Shown piece after piece: positions 23,519 through 24,353 of a stretch of 24,353 bases of DNA; positions within the stretch are counted from its first letter, which is position 1; each line of letters begins with the position of its first letter. The stretch covers positions 1 to 24,353 of the forward strand of contig CAYTHL010000017.1 of NCBI GenBank assembly GCA_964437615.1. The letters run 5' to 3'. The position numbers and the translations under genes are program-made. This stretch comes from RGIG4790 sp964437615 (GTDB taxonomy: Bacteria > Bacillota > Clostridia > Christensenellales > UBA1242). Under the pieces are notes generated by a model that did not search any database, was not told the origin of the DNA, and saw only the letters and a program-made list of their open reading frames with translations.

Positions 23519-24149
23519 ATCTAGGTTTCCTTTTTTAATTTTGTATGGTATAATTTAGTGCAAGAAATTAAGCAATACACAGATGTTTTAGTTCCCTTTT
23601 TTAATTTGGTATGGTATAATTCTTGGGCATTACCAAACCCAGTTAATGTTGTTTTAGTTCCCTTTTTTAATTTGGTATGGTATAATTATGTTGGTATAAA
23701 TAAGTATAGACAATCAGTTTTAGTTCCCTTTTTTAATTTGGTATGGTATAATAGAACAAAGAAAGGAAGAGTTTATTAAATTGGTTTTAGTTCCCTTTTT
23801 TAATTTGGTATGGTATAATATTTGGAGCATATCAATGTAACTAAACTTAGTTTTAGTTCCCTTTTTTAATTTGGTATGGTATAATCTTTTTGGCTTTCTT
23901 TGTCCTCAATTATACGTTTTAGTTCCCTTTTTTAATTTGGTATGGTATAATAAAAGCACAGCAGAGGCGGCGGTTACAACCGTTTTAGTTCCCTTTTTTA
24001 ATTTGGTATGGTATAATCCGTTGTGTTGTAAGTGCTTATACCGTTTAGTTTTAGTTCCCTTTTTTAATTTGGTATGGTATAATTCTGAGAGTTTAAAGAT
24101 AAATTATCACACTGTTTTAGTTCCCTTTTTTAATTTGGTATGGTATAAT
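23519..24149 (+). CRISPR. Type II-C-like CRISPR array, 9 exact repeats plus 1 degenerate, 9 spacers
   Basis: Nine identical 36-bp repeats begin at 23585, 23651, 23717, 23784, 23850, 23916, 23982, 24048 and 24114 and start GTTTTAGTTCCC and end GGTATGGTATAAT. A degenerate repeat at 23519-23554 (about six differences, mostly in its 5' half) opens the array. All spacers are 30 nt except 23753-23783, which is 31. The repeat closely resembles the C. jejuni type II-C repeat as I recall it. Each repeat ends in an extended -10 (TGGTATAAT), so each spacer can be transcribed from its own promoter. A matching tracrRNA lies upstream. No spacer obviously matches the rest of the window. Confidence 0.98.
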
Positions 24150-24154
24150 CCTTT

Positions 24155-24190
24155 CGTTTGACATACAAACGTGAATATAAATGTCAAACG
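24155..24190. repeat. Inverted repeat at the array's 3' border
   Basis: CGTTTGACAT (24155-24164) and ATGTCAAACG (24181-24190) are a perfect 10-bp inverted repeat, starting five bases after the last repeat. The first arm can instead fold locally with CAAACG (24166-24171). Confidence 0.7.
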
Positions 24191-24194
24191 TAAA

Positions 24195-24320
24195 TGCGAA
24201 AAAAAATAAAATATTTCATAAAAGTTGTATATTTAAGAACGTATACAACATTAAAGGGGGTTAATTAACCCCCTTTAATGTTCGCAAACATTCCGTATAA
24301 TATTTTTTCGCACGAAAAAA
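24195..24320. repeat. Nested and overlapping palindromes, including a 36-bp perfect palindrome
   Basis: TGCGAAAAAA (24195-24204) pairs with TTTTTTCGCA (24303-24312). Inside lie GTTGTATA/TATACAAC (24224-24231/24242-24249), a perfect 36-bp palindrome at 24247-24282 centred on TTAATTAA with GGGGG/CCCCC arms, and AATGTT-CGCA-AACATT (24277-24292). TTTTTTCG/CGAAAAAA (24303-24320) shares an arm with the outer pair. Shared arms mean several foldings exclude one another. No gene is recognisable; it could be the leader side of the array, a miniature element, or a terminator cluster. Confidence 0.7.
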
Positions 24321-24353
24321 GATAGCTTTAATTAGGCTATAGCTTGCTTAAAA

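Noticed and set aside
23558..24161. ORFs encoding repeated VLVPFFNLVWYN
   Set aside because: They are translations of the CRISPR repeats, not proteins.

Overview
The window looks like part of a low-GC Bacillota (Clostridia-type) chromosome, probably a scaffold from a draft or metagenome assembly because it contains a run of ten Ns (9985-9994). The evidence is AT-rich DNA, strong GGAG-type ribosome binding sites, the glmU-pth-mfd gene order, a phosphoketolase and a YnbB-type PLP enzyme. No stop codon among the 17 annotated genes with visible ends is TGA (9 TAG, 8 TAA); all ORFs are intact in the standard code.

Layout, left to right. (1) 88-5341, minus: a GlmU-like protein with an eroded N-terminal domain, peptidyl-tRNA hydrolase and Mfd, apparently one operon from a consensus promoter that overlaps the start codon. 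(2) 5613-7991: three membrane proteins (CrtO-like acyltransferase family, YwaF-like, small multidrug export family). (3) 8036-12194, minus: a surface polysaccharide cluster: polyprenyl-phosphate sugar-1-P transferase, undecaprenyl diphosphate synthase, a polysaccharide pyruvyl transferase cut by the assembly gap, and a Wzy/O-antigen-ligase-like protein. (4) 12346-17717, minus: a small hypothetical, a DUF2238/YjdF-like membrane protein, phosphoketolase, and a YnbB/methionine-gamma-lyase-family enzyme. (5) 17999-21434: an unrecognised 379-aa protein divergent from a methionyl-tRNA synthetase (KMSKS variant) whose leader contains a terminator, alternative pairings and a tiny Gln-rich ORF. (6) 21435-24353: a type II-C-like CRISPR locus.

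The CRISPR locus is the most interesting part. From left to right it holds: a tracrRNA gene with a consensus promoter, a 31/36 anti-repeat, two hairpins and a terminator; a separate, degenerate repeat-spacer-repeat unit with a 30-nt spacer-like segment; an unrecognised, Lys/Glu-rich 345-aa protein with its own strong promoter; and an array of nine exact 36-bp repeats plus one degenerate 5' repeat. All are on the plus strand. No cas1, cas2 or cas9 is visible in the window; the 345-aa gene sits where a cas operon might be expected. Repeats end in TGGTATAAT, an extended -10 promoter, as in the type II-C arrays of Neisseria and Campylobacter, so each spacer, including the isolated one beside the tracrRNA, could be transcribed from its own promoter. 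The isolated unit could encode a dedicated regulatory guide. The right edge beyond the array is a dense series of overlapping palindromes that may be the array's integration-side flank.
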